34,797 nt of DNA from a virus. Below the pieces are notes generated by a model. The model saw only the letters and a program-made list of their open reading frames with translations. It searched no databases and was not told where the DNA came from. The translations under genes were made by a program, and so were the position numbers. The DNA lies in the IMG/VR virus record IMGVR_UViG_3300012205_000007, positions 1 to 34,797 of that record. One strand, written 5' to 3'. Positions 14,554 through 21,205 of this stretch are shown here, one piece after another (position 1 is the first letter of the stretch; every line of letters begins with the position of its first letter).

Positions 14554-16245
14554 CTACCTAAAATTCGCATATCTCAGTTTGCTCGATCGATGATTTCTCT
14601 TAATCCCTGATAATTTATCTCTCTGACTTGCCTCGAAGTTAGTCATATTGATGTAGAACTGAGTGTAATTCTTAGTTTGCTCAGCCTGACTCATTATATT
14701 TGCCAATTGAGCAGCTCGATTATGTTCAGCTTGCCCAACTTCAAGATAATTCTGGCAGGCTTTCAAGCCATAACGAGTTTCGTCATAAGGATCATCACCG
14801 GGAAACTCTGCGACATCTTCTGAGTTTCCCTCTTCATTCGCCTCACTTCGTGAGTCGGCATCTCTTCTGTATGTACATAAGGGTATAGTCTCTATAGTTT
14901 TAACACATGTATTGAAGAATTGCAGTTTTGGTAGAAATTGCTCAGTTTCCTCAGATTCAAATAATTTTTTATATTCATTAGCTTTGGCTAGCCCAGATAT
15001 TCTATCTATTCTTTCGTACAAATTCAAATCGAATCCAGTTAGTGGAGTATAGCTAGCAGGCCTCTGACTAAATCTAAGATACTCCTGAAGCAGCAGCTTG
15101 CCTCCAAGCCTATCATTATCAGCTCGTCTTGGCTTGAATCCTGAAGATTTTGCAAACTGCTCTGCAATCGTAAGCTCATCGCCTCGATTTCCCCAAGCTG
15201 ACGGATCAAGCACGATATCTGCGTATTCTTCACCTTGGGATAATCTTTTGATGTCCGCTGCCCACACCGAAATTTTAGTCTTGAGTGCTGTATATTCACG
15301 ATATTTATAGATTTTAGCTGGATGCTTTTGGGAAGGAATAGGATTTATAGCATACCAGCCTGAACACATCATTGCTGAGTAGCCCCAATCTATGCTCAAG
15401 ACTCTTGGCCAGTAATCTGGGATAATAAACGGCTCAACAACATGGCAAGCATTCTCAGGCTCGCCTGGAAGCGGAGATTCTCTAAAATCATCAAATACTT
15501 GGCCAGAAAATGACCACCAATCTCCTAATAATTTAGCCGCTCGTTCTGCTGTGGGTAAGCTATTTAAGCGTGCTATATAATTAGGATCATTAGCCATCAA
15601 GAACGTATTATCTTCAGCTTTTGATGGGATGAAGATACGTTTTAATTCAGTCGGCTTCCCGTGAAATTCACGGGTTTCTTTAAGCAGCGTGTAGCCATTC
15701 TTTGCAGGCTCTACGAATCTCTTGCGAAAGAATGAATGAGATATATTTCCTGGATTAGTTCCACTTCTGACGAAGGCAGGTAAATTTGCGGACGCGCTTC
15801 TACAGCGAGACATCGTTAAATACAAGTACTGATGTCTGGTAAAAGAGGTTGCTTCGTCAAACAGAATGATGTTGTATTCAGATGTATCATACTTTGCAAC
15901 ATCCTTCTCATGCTCGCAATGACCAAACTGAAGAATTGCCCCAGAAGGATGGGTCCAGCGTTTCTTTTGATCTTGGTAGGAATTGAAGCCTGCTGCGTTA
16001 TAGATTTCTTTACTGCGGGGGATTACTTCATTATCTAATTCGGGGAAAGTACGACGGAGATAGAGAGCTTTGAATCTTGCATGTGAGAAGAACTGGCGCA
16101 CAATAGGAAGCATGAGCAATGTCTCAGTTTTGCCCCCACCTGCTGCTCCTCCATATAGTGCTTCAAATATCGTATCTGGCAGGCTGAGAAAATCAGCTTG
16201 TCTCTTAAATGGCGTCCAGGTCTTGATGTTGCTTGATGGAGTCAC
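14554..16245 (-). CDS. terL: Terminase large subunit
   Basis: A 563-residue packaging ATPase/nuclease. Walker A is GGAAGGGKT (residues 32-40), Walker B with the catalytic Glu is ILFDEAT (127-133), and the coupling motif region is SGTNPGN (161-167). The RNase-H-like nuclease domain has D286 in VLSIDWGYS and D347 in ADIVLDPSAW as metal ligands. The protein pumps DNA into the procapsid through the portal and cuts the concatemer. It starts at GTG (AGTGAGCAAGTGACT), with the same AGTGAGCAAG leader as the zinc micro-protein upstream. The linker EETEQFLP ... NEEGNSEDVAEF is acidic and variable. The ending is complete. Confidence 0.95.
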   Translation of the reverse strand: MTPSSNIKTWTPFKRQADFLSLPDTIFEALYGGAAGGGKTETLLMLPIVRQFFSHARFKALYLRRTFPELDNEVIPRSKEIYNAAGFNSYQDQKKRWTHPSGAILQFGHCEHEKDVAKYDTSEYNIILFDEATSFTRHQYLYLTMSRCRSASANLPAFVRSGTNPGNISHSFFRKRFVEPAKNGYTLLKETREFHGKPTELKRIFIPSKAEDNTFLMANDPNYIARLNSLPTAERAAKLLGDWWSFSGQVFDDFRESPLPGEPENACHVVEPFIIPDYWPRVLSIDWGYSAMMCSGWYAINPIPSQKHPAKIYKYREYTALKTKISVWAADIKRLSQGEEYADIVLDPSAWGNRGDELTIAEQFAKSSGFKPRRADNDRLGGKLLLQEYLRFSQRPASYTPLTGFDLNLYERIDRISGLAKANEYKKLFESEETEQFLPKLQFFNTCVKTIETIPLCTYRRDADSRSEANEEGNSEDVAEFPGDDPYDETRYGLKACQNYLEVGQAEHNRAAQLANIMSQAEQTKNYTQFYINMTNFEASQRDKLSGIKRNHRSSKLRYANFR

Positions 16246-16322
16246 TTGCTCACTTTGTTCGCAAGAACTAATGCATCAGACAGCCCATCTATATACACAA
16301 TCTACATACACACTTCCTCTGC

Positions 16323-16448
16323 TTAACTTTTGACTTGCCTACATGCAAGTCTATGCTCATTAATATGATTTGTGCAAAATGAATCCTTGCAAAATGGACA
16401 GATTGCCTTTGCTTCCTCGAAACACTGAATATAATAGCATTTATCCAT
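16323..16448 (-). CDS. Tiny AN1/B-box-like zinc-finger protein (41 aa)
   Basis: A 41-residue protein, MDKCYYIQCFEEAKAICPFC then KDSFCTNHINEHRLACRQ, not previously obvious because it is short. Cys/His spacing is C4, C9, C17-x2-C20-x4-C25-x2-H28-x3-H32-x3-C36. The FCxxH...H...C ending is the signature of AN1/B-box/TRASH-type fingers. It lies between the 79-residue protein and the large terminase, transcribed with both, and starts after AGTGAGCAAGT, the same leader as the terminase. It might bind nucleic acid or a partner in packaging, which is inference. Confidence 0.7.
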   Translation of the reverse strand: MDKCYYIQCFEEAKAICPFCKDSFCTNHINEHRLACRQVKS

Positions 16449-16473
16449 ACTTGCTCACTGAATCTAAGCGGCC

Positions 16474-16713
16474 TCAAACAGGCTTGCTAGATGATTCTAT
16501 ATCTTTTACATTAAAATTGTGGGAGGCTGCCAACTCCATTATATCTGCAACACCTTTGCGTGCAATTATTAGCTCAATAGAATGCTTACCACCTCGTCCA
16601 TCTGGTGTAGTTATTGTCCTACGTGCGTAAGCTTGATCACCAACAATTAAAACGTCAGATATCATTCCAAAGACCATCTTACCGAATTTCATCATCTTCT
16701 CATCATCAGTCAT
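16474..16713 (-). CDS. Small hypothetical protein upstream of terminase (79 aa)
   Basis: A 79-residue protein, MTDDEKMMKFGKMVFGMISD onwards, with a basic middle (YARRTITTPDGRGGKHSIEL) and a C-terminal helix (KGVADIMELAASHNFNVKDI). No ribosome-binding site precedes the ATG. Instead a 9-bp-stem hairpin ends ten bases upstream, so translation may depend on RNA structure. Not recognised. Confidence 0.6.
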   Translation of the reverse strand: MTDDEKMMKFGKMVFGMISDVLIVGDQAYARRTITTPDGRGGKHSIELIIARKGVADIMELAASHNFNVKDIESSSKPV

Positions 16714-16870
16714 AAGATTTACGGGAGGCTGCTATTAGACGCCCCACAGCCTCCCCTGCATGATCTATCGGAGGACGTGGTTTATTAAACCACTAGACCA
16801 TGCATGACTCGATGCTCACGAGAATTAATGTGCACAAGCTTTTTACGTGCACAAATCCTTTGCACAAAAA
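16714..16870 (-). other. Structured intergenic region between small terminase and next gene
   Basis: No convincing gene was found in these 157 bases. Two perfect inverted repeats are present: GGGAGGCTG/CAGCCTCCC (16723-16731 with 16746-16754, 14-base loop) and GTGGTTT/AAACCAC (16777-16783 with 16787-16793). Neither is followed by a T-run on the minus strand, so they do not look like intrinsic terminators. The TGCACAA word occurs three times at 16831-16865. A short GTG frame encodes HINSREHR, reminiscent of HINEHR in the nearby zinc finger, possibly a decayed copy. Confidence 0.5.
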
Positions 16871-17389
16871 CTACACATCCAAAGTCTTATAATGATCCTC
16901 AGTCTTCTGTGCGGGAGCCTGAATGATTATTTGCAGTCTACTATCATTAACAACCTTTTCAGTAGTGCACTCTACCACGCGGCTCATATCTCTAGCCACT
17001 GCGCTTAATTCGCGCAACTGTGCACCCTCGAATTTATCTTGAGTCATCAAGCCTAATGCACTCATGAGCTTATCGAGTGCTAATTCTCTTACTCGTTCTG
17101 TACCTGCTGAGACTCTATCTTTAATGTCAAGCTTAGAAGAATTCTGAGCCGAAGATATCTGTGAAGGATTAATGTGAAACTGGGCTGCGATAGCAGCCTT
17201 CTTATCACCAGAATTGGCTAAGATTGCAGCTACCGTTCTAGTGGTTGCATCAAGATGCTTCTTTTGAACCGGCTTGATTGGCTGGATCTTTGCAGTAGGA
17301 GTTTGGGAGGATTTTGATTTAGGCAGGCTTGCAGCTAGATTTTTGGGAGAATTTAATCTGCGCTCAAGTTCTTCTTGAGAGATTTCCAT
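16871..17389 (-). CDS. Terminase small subunit (probable)
   Basis: A 172-residue protein two genes upstream of the large terminase, the usual place for the DNA-recognition subunit. Residues about 48-82 contain a helix-turn-helix-like segment (DKKAAIAAQFHINPSQISSA). The C-terminal half (RVRELALDKLMSALGLMTQD then LSAVARDMSRVVECTTEK) is helical and typical of oligomerising small terminases. The N-terminus is a basic, Pro/Ser/Lys-rich tail. TerS forms a ring that binds pac/cos DNA and stimulates TerL. The start has only a weak GGAATAG ahead of it. Confidence 0.72.
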   Translation of the reverse strand: MEISQEELERRLNSPKNLAASLPKSKSSQTPTAKIQPIKPVQKKHLDATTRTVAAILANSGDKKAAIAAQFHINPSQISSAQNSSKLDIKDRVSAGTERVRELALDKLMSALGLMTQDKFEGAQLRELSAVARDMSRVVECTTEKVVNDSRLQIIIQAPAQKTEDHYKTLDV

Positions 17390-17464
17390 GATTCTATTCC
17401 GGGCGTAGCGAGGAATCCATGTTTCTCACCATCATGTATCTACATAATAATAAACTAATTCAGC

Positions 17465-17477
17465 CGAGCGAAGCGAG
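17465..17477. repeat. Copy of dispersed GAGCGAAGCGAG motif, intergenic
   Basis: CGAGCGAAGCGAG on the plus strand, the exact complement of the copy at the portal start. A shorter variant (GCGTAGCGAG, 17403-17412) lies 53 bases away, both downstream of the candidate late promoter, so they would be in the 5' leader of the small-terminase transcript. Confidence 0.6.
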
Positions 17478-17505
17478 GATGAAGATACACGCCTGCCTAA
17501 TCTCA

Positions 17506-17534
17506 AGGCTAGCACGGTTTCACCCATACGTCAA
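17506..17534 (-). promoter_or_regulatory. Candidate late promoter for terminase/structural operon
   Basis: Minus strand -35 TTGACG (17534-17529), 17-base spacer ending GTGC, and -10 TAGCCT (17511-17506). It shares TTGAC and GTGCTA(K)CCT with the plus-strand promoter at 20343-20371, which strengthens an otherwise weak -10. It would start transcription near 17499, upstream of the small terminase. Confidence 0.45.
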
Positions 17535-17924
17535 GAAGTCTATTTGCTTTGAAATCAGCAGCTTACAAACTAATTTCGGAGGTAATGATGATCACAGTTC
17601 TAAAATATAAAGCATTCTTTTATAGGCATTCTTTTATATAGATTTATCTTATTTTTCTTATTTTTAGAGAGAGACGGATAGGCGCGCCGTCACGATTCTG
17701 GGACTCCTAAGGGTTAGCCCATATGGGGTAGCCTCATGATGATAGAGAGCATCAGGTCTGAACAGGTTGATATATTAATACCTTAATATCTTTTTATATT
17801 TATATATTAAGACTTTAATATCTTAAACTCTTAAGGTGTCTTATGTGGGCAGGGAGGGGTCGGGTGGGCTTTGGATCTTAAAGAGGTTTATGGGGCAGTG
17901 GACTTTGAATCATAAAGCAGGTGA

Positions 17925-17958
17925 GCAAGAAAAATGCCGGTCTTTTCGGCAGACCGGC
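17925..17958 (-). terminator. Intrinsic terminator after micro-gene cluster
   Basis: On the minus strand the stem GCCGGTCT/AGACCGGC (17951-17958 with 17936-17943; loop GCCGAAA) is followed by ATTTTTCTTG. It lies just after the stop at 17965 and would end transcription of the micro-genes before the late promoter region. Confidence 0.75.
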
Positions 17959-17964
17959 TAGCCG

Positions 17965-18111
17965 CTAATTCCAAAAATTAACTGCGTAAATCTCACTAGG
18001 ATATTTATGCCATGGCTGCGGTGCCTTACGGATAGCATCATGCAGTGATCTAGCTAAGACTACACCTAGTGACTGTCCAGTTGGTGCCCAAAAAAGCTCA
18101 AATTGTGCCAT
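17965..18111 (-). CDS. Micro-protein of unknown function (48 aa)
   Basis: MAQFELFWAPTGQSLGVVLA then SLHDAIRKAPQPWHKYPSEI: a compact 48-residue protein with three Trp, reading like a small alpha/beta domain. The ATG directly follows the stop of the preceding micro-gene, and the stop lies seven bases before a terminator. GGGGGTGAAG precedes the start. Not recognised. Probably an early host-takeover or regulatory protein by position. Confidence 0.65.
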   Translation of the reverse strand: MAQFELFWAPTGQSLGVVLARSLHDAIRKAPQPWHKYPSEIYAVNFWN

Positions 18112-18216
18112 TTACTTCACCCCCACCAGGACATGCTGCCCAACCGTACTCACTGCTTGCCCTACGTAATACAGCATGATCGTTACCCATGCGACTGCGC
18201 CTAATGCTAGTTTCAT
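18112..18216 (-). CDS. Single-pass membrane micro-protein (34 aa)
   Basis: MKLALGAVAWVTIMLYYVGQ followed by AVSTVGQHVLVGVK: a 34-residue peptide dominated by one hydrophobic helix. A strong GGAGG ribosome-binding site is nine bases before the ATG, and it is directly adjacent to both neighbours (stop-start without gap). Function unknown. Small membrane peptides in this kind of block may affect host membrane or superinfection. Confidence 0.6.
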   Translation of the reverse strand: MKLALGAVAWVTIMLYYVGQAVSTVGQHVLVGVK

Positions 18217-18372
18217 CTATTTCGCCTCCTCTATTTTGATTCCTATCACTTTGCCATATCCTGGGATCTTACTACCAAGATTATATATTTTATCAATTCC
18301 GGCAACTTGACGAATCACGACCCAAATTGCTTTGCTCTTTTTGTCAACGATCTGGAATGTCTTGTTATTCAT
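18217..18372 (-). CDS. Micro-protein of unknown function (51 aa)
   Basis: MNNKTFQIVDKKSKAIWVVI then GSKIPGYGKVIGIKIEEAK: a basic 51-residue protein with alternating strands, looking like a small beta-barrel. It is the first gene after the terminator at 18407-18450. A TATGAT sequence six bases before its ATG suggests a promoter giving a leaderless mRNA. Not recognised. Confidence 0.65.
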   Translation of the reverse strand: MNNKTFQIVDKKSKAIWVVIRQVAGIDKIYNLGSKIPGYGKVIGIKIEEAK

Positions 18373-18378
18373 GAATCA

Positions 18379-18408
18379 ATCATACCACGATCTAGCCAGA
18401 TGAGGTAA
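18379..18408 (-). promoter_or_regulatory. Candidate promoter giving a near-leaderless mRNA
   Basis: Minus strand -10 TATGAT (18384-18379) preceded by TGG (extended -10), and a poor -35-like TTTACC (18409-18404) at 19 bases. Transcription would begin at about the A of the ATG at 18372. It would restart transcription after the terminator just upstream. Weak -35. Confidence 0.3.
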
Positions 18409-18450
18409 ACAAAAAGGGTACCGAAAGTTCAAAAAACTCTCAGTACCCTT
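18407..18450 (-). terminator. Strong intrinsic terminator
   Basis: In minus-strand RNA the arms 18435-18450 and 18414-18429 form a 16-bp stem with two G-U pairs (AAGGGTACTGAGAGTT with AACTTTCGGTACCCTT, loop TTTTG) followed by TTTGTTTACC. The two G-U pairs would be mismatches on the plus strand, so it is built for leftward transcripts. It ends the cluster of genes between 18455 and 19640. Confidence 0.8.
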
Positions 18451-18454
18451 GAGA

Positions 18455-18595
18455 TCACTCGATTATCCTCCCAGAATCATGAATGATGATGAACTGCAAG
18501 CCTGCCCGCATCATGTTGATGTATCGCCGAGCACACCGGACGAATCGTGACATATATACGATGCGTCCGCTAGTTGAATCTTGAATGTAGTACAT
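18455..18595 (-). CDS. Micro-protein, basic (46 aa)
   Basis: MYYIQDSTSGRIVYMSRFVR then INMMRAGLQFIIIHDSGRII: a basic 46-residue protein with a beta-hairpin/helix/beta pattern. It ends five bases before the terminator stem and begins one base after the stop of the upstream gene. An AGG upstream acts as ribosome-binding site. Unknown function. Confidence 0.62.
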   Translation of the reverse strand: MYYIQDSTSGRIVYMSRFVRCARRYINMMRAGLQFIIIHDSGRIIE

Positions 18596-18596
18596 T

Positions 18597-18800
18597 TTAT
18601 CGGACCTGCCTTGCGAAATGCACAGTCTGTTTCTTTGTCACGGTGACTCTGATGTTTTGCTCACTGAAGTCAATGTGAATGCTCTTGAGTTCAGTTTGCT
18701 GTATTCCGTCATAATCCAGCGTTGCGGCTTGCACTAGGTTTGCAAGCGCCTTACAATTATCGTATACACTTTCCGTTTCAATGCTGTTAACCATTTTCAT
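18597..18800 (-). CDS. Small hypothetical protein (67 aa)
   Basis: A 67-residue protein (MKMVNSIETESVYDNCKALA onwards) with an N-terminal helix and a C-terminal beta-strand region (SIHIDFSEQNIRVTVTKKQ). A good AAAGGA ribosome-binding site precedes the ATG. Part of the leftward micro-gene cluster. Not recognised. Confidence 0.65.
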   Translation of the reverse strand: MKMVNSIETESVYDNCKALANLVQAATLDYDGIQQTELKSIHIDFSEQNIRVTVTKKQTVHFARQVR

Positions 18801-18817
18801 TCCTTTATATTTTTGGT

Positions 18818-18883
18818 CTAATCATCAGTGCATGGGGACCAGTCCATGCATATCGCTCCACCATCTTGATAGAGCGATTTCAT
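18818..18883 (-). CDS. Possible 21-residue peptide
   Basis: MKSLYQDGGAICMDWSPCTD (21 codons) starts two bases after the preceding stop and fills the space before the next gene's ribosome-binding site. There is no clear ribosome-binding site of its own. Very short frames like this arise by chance, so the call is weak. Confidence 0.25.
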   Translation of the reverse strand: MKSLYQDGGAICMDWSPCTDD

Positions 18884-18885
18884 TG

Positions 18886-19029
18886 TTACAATCTCGCCGC
18901 AACATCTTGCATGATTAGATCGACCAATCTTGCATCAAGAGTCTCTAGCTCCCTAGCTATAGCATCATGCAATCCGAGAGAGCAGAAAAATACTATGCGA
19001 TTTACTTTCTCAGGCATTCCTGATCTCAT
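18886..19029 (-). CDS. Micro-protein, helical (47 aa)
   Basis: MRSGMPEKVNRIVFFCSLGL then HDAIARELETLDARLVDLIM: a 47-residue helical protein. AAAGGAAG lies eight bases before the ATG, and a candidate promoter (19059-19088) is just upstream. Not recognised. Confidence 0.62.
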   Translation of the reverse strand: MRSGMPEKVNRIVFFCSLGLHDAIARELETLDARLVDLIMQDVAARL

Positions 19030-19058
19030 CGTTTTGCTTCCTTTATCATTCAAGACTT

Positions 19059-19088
19059 ATCATAGCACAAATAATTCTGGCCATACAA
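19059..19088 (-). promoter_or_regulatory. Candidate promoter for leftward micro-genes
   Basis: Minus strand -10 TATGAT (19064-19059) with GTGC just before it, as in the promoters at 17506 and 20366. The -35 TTGTAT (19088-19083) is 18 bases away and weak. A 9-bp inverted repeat (19076-19108) covers the -35 and spacer. Confidence 0.4.
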
Positions 19089-19108
19089 GTTTATTTTGCA
19101 TGGCCAGA
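19076..19108. promoter_or_regulatory. Inverted repeat TCTGGCCAT/ATGGCCAGA
   Basis: Arms 19076-19084 and 19100-19108, perfect over nine bases, 15-base interval. It lies directly after the 19116-19640 gene. On the minus strand only ATTATTTG follows, a poor T-run, so it is either a weak terminator or an operator over the adjoining promoter. Confidence 0.45.
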
Positions 19109-19115
19109 TAATTGA

Positions 19116-19640
19116 TTATGCAGCCGCTACTTCTTCGTCATCTTCAATGGGTGCAAACACCAGTTCAATCTTCCGGCGAGCTTGCTTCTCGGTAAACTTG
19201 CCAGTCCGCATCAAATCTTTGAGCATGCTGGCCTTAGCCTCATCTTCAGATTGAGGCTTGCCGAGACGATTCTTACCAACTAACTTGTTGCGTGCCCACT
19301 GGTCAAGTCCGTCGCCGAGAGCTTGAAGCATCGTAATGACTGGCTCATCCTCTTTATAGATGCTACCGATATAATTCAGAGCGTCAGCAGTGAGTGTGTT
19401 GAGAAATGCGTCTCTCTCTTCAGGAGTCGCAAACTCGCGCTCTGAGAATTTAAGCTCAACAGGCTTGCTGCCCTGCCATTTCACGCCGTTCAGCTTTACA
19501 TCTTCTCTGCCCTTATCAGTCTTCTGCGTCTTCCCATAACTCTCAAGAGCATCAGTCTCGACGTACTCAAAATAGACTCGATCGTATTCTTTCGGCTCAG
19601 GCCATTCCTTGTTCTGTACTAGGTTCTTTCCGATTAGCAT
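19116..19640 (-). CDS. Hypothetical protein, early leftward gene (174 aa)
   Basis: I use the ATG at 19640 (AGAGGATAAAAAGATG, good ribosome-binding site); a GTG at 19688 coincides with the predicted transcription start. The protein begins MLIGKNLVQNKEWPEPKEYD, is soluble and charged, and ends EDDEEVAAA. A middle segment (LNTLTADALNYIGSIYKEDE) and a basic C-terminal helix (LMRTGKFTEKQARRKIEL) are visible. The acidic tail is reminiscent of ssDNA-binding proteins, but the rest does not support that. Not recognised. Confidence 0.7.
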   Translation of the reverse strand: MLIGKNLVQNKEWPEPKEYDRVYFEYVETDALESYGKTQKTDKGREDVKLNGVKWQGSKPVELKFSEREFATPEERDAFLNTLTADALNYIGSIYKEDEPVITMLQALGDGLDQWARNKLVGKNRLGKPQSEDEAKASMLKDLMRTGKFTEKQARRKIELVFAPIEDDEEVAAA

Positions 19641-19694
19641 CTTTTTATCCTCTATCCTTTTCTTAATCTCTTGTGGCTTGCTTGCCACTTCTCA

Positions 19695-19723
19695 ATCTTA
19701 AGCCATTTCAAGTCTCAATGCAA
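19695..19723 (-). promoter_or_regulatory. Candidate leftward promoter
   Basis: Minus strand -35 TTGCAT (19723-19718), 17-base spacer, -10 TAAGAT (19700-19695). Transcription would start near 19688, giving a 48-base leader to the ATG at 19640. Each hexamer matches consensus at four of six positions. Confidence 0.42.
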
Positions 19724-20158
19724 GTCTTTTTTGATCTTTTTCGAAAGTTTATTTGGCTTGTTTTCAAGCTCTTACCGAGAGTGGCTAGAGACTTGCTCAA
19801 AGTACTACCAGTACTAGGCTTGCTAGTCTTTGCTCGCATAAAGAAATTTATTTAAGAGAATTATGAATTTATTTAAGAGAATTATATTGGGAATTATTTA
19901 TAAGAGAATTATATTGTAGTTATTGCACTATGAATACATGAGCATACGCGAGCATGCATGTTCATGAAACCAGCTTGCAAATGGGATCTCCAAATTAAAT
20001 ATATTTCTATGTAGAATCAACAACTTAGCAACACAACTTCGTTGCAACTATAGTACAACCTCAAGCACTTTCTATACAACCCGAGTGACTAGTTGTACAT
20101 CATGTGATCATCAGGTGATAATCGGGTGAATTTCTAGGAGCCCAAAAATGGCTTAACT
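19724..20158. other. Divergent control region, non-coding
   Basis: No gene could be supported. It contains three direct AT-rich repeats (19845-19912), an imperfect palindrome around GAGCATACGCGAGCATGC (19937-19954), an inverted repeat GTACAAC/GTTGTAC (20053-20059 with 20092-20098), and spaced GTGAT words (20103-20128). This density of repeats in the only divergent gap points to a regulatory region flanking the candidate origin. Confidence 0.6.
19845..19912. repeat. Three direct repeats of AATTTATTTAAGAGAATTAT
   Basis: Copies at 19845-19864, 19866-19885 (identical over 20 bases) and 19892-19912 (two changes/one insertion). Starts are 21 and 26 bases apart, about two helical turns, which suits binding of a protein on one face of DNA or an AT-rich unwinding element. 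Confidence 0.75.
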
Positions 20159-20330
<172 letters not shown>

Positions 20331-20342
20331 AAAACTTGCCCC

Positions 20343-20371
20343 TTGACATCCCCCTCCTTTTGTGCTATCCT
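20343..20371 (+). promoter_or_regulatory. Sigma70-type promoter for the replication arm
   Basis: TTGACA (20343-20348), exactly 17 bases, TATCCT (20366-20371), with TGC just before the -10 (extended -10). Perfect -35. Transcription would start near 20378 and run into the plus-strand genes. Confidence 0.8.
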
Positions 20372-20372
20372 A

Positions 20373-20428
20373 GCTAAGTGACTGACATAAAAGCACTTAG
20401 CCAAAACAGGCCACCTAGGTGCGCACCT
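20373..20428 (+). promoter_or_regulatory. Inverted repeat at transcription start and nearby palindrome
   Basis: GCTAAGTG/CACTTAGC (20373-20380 with 20394-20401) covers the predicted start point, and AGGTGCGCACCT (20417-20428) is a perfect 12-base palindrome in the leader. Either could be a repressor operator or form a leader hairpin. GTGACTGAC-like words recur (20378-20387, 20426-20432). Confidence 0.45.
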
Positions 20429-20483
20429 GACTACATCCTGATGCGCACATAGACACTCACTCAGTCACTCAGGTGCAAATCAT

Positions 20484-21023
20484 ATGACAGACCCTAAATC
20501 GTTAGTAGAATCAACCATCAAGAACCTAGCACAAGATTCTCCAGATGAGCTTGCTAAACGAGCCATGAATGCGCATAAGTCGCAAATCATGCGTATGTGT
20601 TTCTGTGGGCATAATTTTGGTAAACATTGCGCGGATTCACCAGACCAAATTGAGCTTTTTACCGCTTATAGAGGAGTCTCGCCTTCGGCAAGCCAGATAG
20701 AAAGCAATGCTTGTGCCTTTTGTGCTTGTGAAAACTTTGAGCATATTAAAGCAGTATCTGAGCCATGCAAGTGTGGTCACGAGAAGAGGCATCATGAAGA
20801 AGTGACTACTCCATTTGGCCACAAGATATTAAAATGTAAGTTCAAAGGATGCAAGACAAGATGTTCCTATTTTCGTGCCGCTAGCAAGCCAAGAGAAGTA
20901 ACACCAGCCGAAATGAAAGCATTAGTAAAAAAAGGAAAAGACAAAGAAGACGCAAAGAGATATGACCCATTAGCATCACTTAAAGCTCACAGAGAGAAAC
21001 TAGCAAGAGGAGAATATGACTAA
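20484..21023 (+). CDS. Double zinc-binding protein, first gene of replication arm
   Basis: A 179-residue protein with repeated Cys/His clusters: CFCGHNFGKHCAD, CAFCACENF, CKCGHEKRHHEE, then CKFKGCKTRCSYF. Two copies of CxCGHxxxxH indicate duplicated zinc modules. The C-terminus is a basic helix (MKALVKKGKDKEDAKRYDPL). AGGTG lies nine bases before the ATG. As first gene after the strong promoter it may be an early regulator or origin-binding protein, but no family is recognised. Confidence 0.8.
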   Translation: MTDPKSLVESTIKNLAQDSPDELAKRAMNAHKSQIMRMCFCGHNFGKHCADSPDQIELFTAYRGVSPSASQIESNACAFCACENFEHIKAVSEPCKCGHEKRHHEEVTTPFGHKILKCKFKGCKTRCSYFRAASKPREVTPAEMKALVKKGKDKEDAKRYDPLASLKAHREKLARGEYD

Positions 21024-21186
21024 GAAAAAGATCCTGAAAGAGGACGGATTTAGATATTTTACCGAAGTAAATGGAAAAGTAAAATATATACCAAAAACAA
21101 AACACACAAAGAAACAGCTTGAAGCTATGATAGCTAAGAGCATAGAAGAGAACATTAAAGATACTGATGGAGATTTGGATTATTAG
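21016..21186 (+). CDS. Small basic protein (56 aa)
   Basis: MTKKKILKEDGFRYFTEVNG then VKYIPKTKHTKKQLEAMIAK: basic 56-residue protein with an acidic end (IKDTDGDLDY). It overlaps the preceding gene by eight bases and has AGGAG before the ATG. Function unknown. Confidence 0.65.
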   Translation: MTKKKILKEDGFRYFTEVNGKVKYIPKTKHTKKQLEAMIAKSIEENIKDTDGDLDY

Positions 21187-21205
21187 AGGGAGAAAGATAT
21201 AAATT

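Larger units (their letters stand above)
17390..17964. other. Non-coding control region upstream of the late genes
   Basis: About 575 bases without a convincing gene. Seen here: a candidate promoter reading left (17506-17534), two copies of the GAGCGNAGCGAG element (17403-17412 and 17465-17477), a very AT-rich tract (about 17585-17840, many TATA/TTTAATATC repeats, including TATTAATACCTTAATATC-like runs), a GC-rich patch GGATAGGCGCGCCG (17675-17688), and a terminator at the right end (17925-17958). A 31-codon minus frame at about 17430-17530 was judged too weak. A pac/cos site near TerS is possible but unproven. Confidence 0.5.

Noticed and set aside
16289-16477. Minus-strand 62-codon frame with Cys at the end
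   Set aside because: The 41-residue zinc-finger frame overlapping it has a clear Cys/His pattern; this one has only incidental Cys.
16723-16800. tRNA-like fold (two hairpins, GTGGTTT stem)
   Set aside because: No TpsiC loop (GTTCRA), no acceptor stem closing the structure, and no anticodon loop of correct size.
17430-17530. Minus-strand 31-codon frame MGETVLALRLGRRV... in the control region
   Set aside because: Overlaps the promoter candidate and repeat copies, no ribosome-binding site.
18866-19111. Plus-strand 81-codon frame
   Set aside because: It opposes the leftward micro-genes, which have good ribosome-binding sites; no promoter or ribosome-binding site on this strand.
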